DNA of 53,701 nucleotides from Sulfitobacter maritimus (GTDB taxonomy: Bacteria; Pseudomonadota; Alphaproteobacteria; Rhodobacterales; Rhodobacteraceae), in the NCBI RefSeq assembly GCF_013346665.1, contig NZ_JABVBB010000016.1:1-53701 (forward strand). Direction: 5' to 3'. A program made the position numbers and the translations under genes. The notes below the pieces were generated by a model, which was given only the letters and a program-made list of their open reading frames with translations, searched no databases and was not told where the DNA came from. Of the stretch, positions 51,507-53,701 are shown in pieces (the stretch's first letter is position 1; every line of letters starts with the position of its first letter).

Positions 51507-52709
51507 ATGAATACGAGTGGATCAGCGTCCCTAGGCAGGCATGCGGGGCTTATCTCAAGCCAGCTTATACAGCATCGGGAGCGCTTACTCGAGCCGAACA
51601 AAGTAAAGGTCTTGCGCCCGTTTTCATTCAAAGAGGCTTGTCACTACATCGGCGTAAACGAAAATTCTCTGCGCCATACCCTGCGTACCAACCCGGATCT
51701 GCCCCAAGGAACGCTCCTGCGGGGAACGCGACGTTATTTCGAGGCGCCCGAGATTCATGCCATCAGGGACTTCCTAATTAAGAATGATCGGCTCGAGAGC
51801 AAAAATATTACTCGACGTAAAAATGGCGAACGTTCTCAGGTAGTTAGCATTGTTAATCTTAAGGGAGGCGCGGGAAAAACGTCCACCGCCGCCAGCGTCG
51901 CAAGTGCGCTGGCTTTGCGTGGCTATAGGGTGGCGGTCATTGACCTCGACGCTCAGGCCAGCACGACGCAATTCTGCGGGATCATACCAGAGCGCGAGCC
52001 GGACATGCTTACACTCTATGACGCGGTCCGCTACCCTGATGCTTCTGATACCGAAGGAACCCAGCGGGTCGATATTCGCGAGGTGATCCGGGAAACGCAC
52101 ATCCCCAATCTCAGCCTGATCCCCTCCAATATGCATATCATGGAGTTCGAGCATGAGACCGCAGTGAACGATCAGAAGAAATTTCCGTTCTTCGTCCGCG
52201 TAGAAGAGGCGCTCGCGCCTATCCGCGATGACTTTGACGTGTTCTTGGTCGACTGCCCGCCACAGATGAGCTTTGCGGTTATCGCCTCTCTTTTTGCCAG
52301 CTCCGGGCTTCTTGTTCCCGTCACGGCCTCCTTCATCGATGTCATGAGCCTCGGTACATTCCTCGGGATGGCAGGTGAGATGATGTCGGTTTTGGAAGGG
52401 CGTCAGGGTGCTCGACCCTACGACTGGATCAAATACCTGATCACGAGATACAACCCCACCGACCAGCCGCAGATTCAGGTCGCTAGCTATCTGAGGTCGA
52501 TCCTCGAAGATGCAGTTATGGCCAGCGAGTTCTATTTGTCGGCAGCGATCGCGGACGCGGCGAATAGCGCGGAGACTATTGCAGAAGTCGATCCGTCTAG
52601 CTTCAATCGCCAGACCTATCAGCGTGCTTGGGATTCCGTGACAAGGGTTGTTGCGGAGTTTGAAGGTCTTATCCATCAATCGTGGGGGAGAGATACCAAT
52701 GGCGCGTAA
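51507..52709 (+). CDS. repA: RepA, ParA-type partition ATPase of a repABC replicon
   Basis: 400 residues from the ATG at 51507 (GGCAGGAC upstream). An N-terminal winged-helix segment at about 40-105 (FSFKEACHYIGVNENSLRHT) precedes the ParA ATPase: deviant Walker A NLKGGAGKTSTAAS, DLDAQAST, and the Walker B region FLVDCPPQMSF. This long ParA type is characteristic of repABC plasmids of Alphaproteobacteria. RepA with RepB partitions the plasmid and represses the operon from its own promoter. It overlaps repB by 11 bp. Confidence 0.95.
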   Translation: MNTSGSASLGRHAGLISSQLIQHRERLLEPNKVKVLRPFSFKEACHYIGVNENSLRHTLRTNPDLPQGTLLRGTRRYFEAPEIHAIRDFLIKNDRLESKNITRRKNGERSQVVSIVNLKGGAGKTSTAASVASALALRGYRVAVIDLDAQASTTQFCGIIPEREPDMLTLYDAVRYPDASDTEGTQRVDIREVIRETHIPNLSLIPSNMHIMEFEHETAVNDQKKFPFFVRVEEALAPIRDDFDVFLVDCPPQMSFAVIASLFASSGLLVPVTASFIDVMSLGTFLGMAGEMMSVLEGRQGARPYDWIKYLITRYNPTDQPQIQVASYLRSILEDAVMASEFYLSAAIADAANSAETIAEVDPSSFNRQTYQRAWDSVTRVVAEFEGLIHQSWGRDTNGA

Positions 52710-53655
52710 AGGAATTTTCTCAGCAAGTCTTGAGCGGACTTTGTCCGGTGGAGAGGATAAGCATGAAGCCCCCTCCCCTGCCCCAAGTTCTCCCGCTGCA
52801 GCGCCTAAGTCTGGCAGCCCGACAGTTCGACGCTTCCGCGAAACATATGACGACCTGCGGAACCAGACAATTCAAGAAATCGATGTCGATCTCATCGGTC
52901 AGAGTAAGTATCAGGACCGCTTTGATGTCTCTGCGGAGATCGACACGCTTGTCGAATCCATTCGCGAGTCTGGTCAACAAGTCCCCGTATTGCTCAGGGC
53001 TGCGGCGTCTGGTTCCGGCTTCGAGTACGAGCCGGTCTATGGTCGGCGTCGGATCGCGGCCTGTCGGATTCTCGGCATTCCGGTCAAAGCCTATATCGGC
53101 GAGCTGGACGATAACGCTTTGGTCGTGGCCCAAGGTCTGGAAAACGCAGAACGTCTGGAGAATAGCTACATCGAGAAATCTGCCTTCATCACTCAACTCC
53201 TCGATAGCGGCATGAAGACCGGGATGATTGAACGCGCCCTGAACATTCCAAAAGGTGAAGTAAGTCGAATGGCAAAGGTCATTCGAGAGATCCCAAGCGA
53301 GCTTATCGATGCAATCGGCCCGGCTCATGGGATCGGTCGGAGGCCATGGGGTGAGCTGGCAAAGATCACCGCAGATGTTGAGATCTGCCAGGTCAAGAGA
53401 GCGGTAGAAGCCTTGCCTGAGGAGCTCGATAGCCCCGGCCGGTTCAACACGGTCCTTCAGGGTTTAAAGCGCGGCTCTGAGCTGGCGCCAAGCAAGCCTA
53501 AGAAGCTCTCGGTTGCAAAAGGTCAAGTTGAGCTGTCGCCCAGTACCCGGGGGATCAGCATCAAGGTAAAGGATAAGTCCGACGCCGCCTTTATTAAGTG
53601 GCTCCAGCATGAAGCGGAAAAATTGTATTGGCAATGGAAATCAGGGAATGAATGA
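52699..53655 (+). CDS. repB: RepB, ParB-type partition protein of a repABC replicon
   Basis: 318 residues from the ATG at 52699 (MARKGIFSASLERTLSG, the usual RepB start), overlapping repA. The ParB/Spo0J N-terminal domain reads DVDLIGQSKYQDRF, then VPVLLRAAASGSGFEYEPVY and GRRRIAACRILG (the GxRRxxA box); the helix-turn-helix is GMKTGMIERALNIPKGEVSR. The C-terminal dimerisation region ends EKLYWQWKSGNE. RepB binds parS sites to load the partition complex. The repB-repC gap, which normally encodes a counter-transcribed RNA, starts at 53656 and is cut by the window. Confidence 0.95.
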   Translation: MARKGIFSASLERTLSGGEDKHEAPSPAPSSPAAAPKSGSPTVRRFRETYDDLRNQTIQEIDVDLIGQSKYQDRFDVSAEIDTLVESIRESGQQVPVLLRAAASGSGFEYEPVYGRRRIAACRILGIPVKAYIGELDDNALVVAQGLENAERLENSYIEKSAFITQLLDSGMKTGMIERALNIPKGEVSRMAKVIREIPSELIDAIGPAHGIGRRPWGELAKITADVEICQVKRAVEALPEELDSPGRFNTVLQGLKRGSELAPSKPKKLSVAKGQVELSPSTRGISIKVKDKSDAAFIKWLQHEAEKLYWQWKSGNE

Positions 53656-53701
53656 CGTAACCCATTGTTTTTTATCGCTACCTCGAGGCGCGGGGCAAAA
53701 G
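53656..53701 (+). other. Start of the repB-repC intergenic region, truncated
   Basis: Only 46 bp remain, including ATTGTTTTTTATCG. In repABC replicons this gap holds a small antisense RNA that controls repC. Too little is present to recognise it. Confidence 0.4.

Noticed and set aside
1..53701. tRNA or rRNA genes
   Set aside because: No T-loop-like GGTTCGAATCC motifs with matching acceptor stems were noticed on either strand.

Overview
The window is one end of a repABC-type replicon from an alphaproteobacterium, most probably a Rhodobacterales/Roseobacter-group member. It closes on an overlapping repA-repB pair with two perfect DnaA-box sequences upstream of repA; repC would lie beyond the right edge. 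The alphaproteobacterial H-NS-like protein, the Flp-type pilin with a DEDGAVTVDWVVLTAA core, the DUF4214/RTX protein and the dense insertion-sequence debris all fit a plasmid or chromid of that group. I see no tRNA, rRNA or core housekeeping genes.

Layout. 0-2.6 kb: an Asp/Asn-rich tandem-repeat protein cut by the left edge (minus strand) and three unrecognised genes, one with a HEPN-like RxxxxH motif. 3.0-5.1 kb: envelope genes (LptE-like lipoprotein, Wzz-like chain-length protein). 5.1-6.5 kb: wreckage of IS256, IS30 and IS3 transposases. 6.6-11.8 kb: a single 1738-residue protein fusing a DEDD-type exonuclease-like domain, a RecQ-like helicase and a UvrD-like helicase. Upstream of it lie a strong terminator-like hairpin, two CRISPR-like repeats without cas genes, and an H-NS-family gene. 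13.2-23.6 kb: an exopolysaccharide and surface block. It holds a DUF995-like secreted protein, a GH18-like/NodB-deacetylase/GT2-synthase fusion coupled by a 4-nt overlap to a Tat-exported DUF3131 protein, an acyltransferase-3/SGNH O-acetylase, and a Flp-like pilin. The synthase gene contains a perfect 18-bp-arm palindrome.

24-27.8 kb: an IclR regulator, an orphan peptide-type binding protein and an enolase-superfamily N-acylamino-acid racemase-like enzyme. 28-31 kb: a secreted RTX/DUF4214 protein, two small proteins not previously obvious, and a TetR regulator. 31.4-44.4 kb: the most coherent block, two divergent operons on either side of an operator-rich intergenic region. The left arm is a complete Dpp/Opp-type transporter plus an M32 carboxypeptidase. 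The right arm is GntR regulator, creatininase-family amidohydrolase, ketopantoate-reductase-like enzyme, SDR, cyclic-imidase/PuuE-like deacetylase-fold hydrolase and isoaspartyl peptidase. Nine of the ten gene junctions in the two arms are 4-nt ATGA-type overlaps. A convergent RraA-family aldolase/decarboxylase lies at the left end. I infer a pathway that imports and dismantles peptides or amides with abnormal (succinimide, isoaspartyl or cyclic imide) linkages. 44.5-48 kb adds a third peptide-binding protein, a class-A beta-lactamase-like serine hydrolase and a divergent LysR regulator.

48.1-51.1 kb: a second IS graveyard (IS110, ISNCY and IS30 fragments, one apparently intact IS30 element, an IS5 remnant) with one small conserved-looking gene. 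51.4-53.7 kb: repA and repB. Gene family calls are from reading translated sequence and remembered family motifs; no database search was run.
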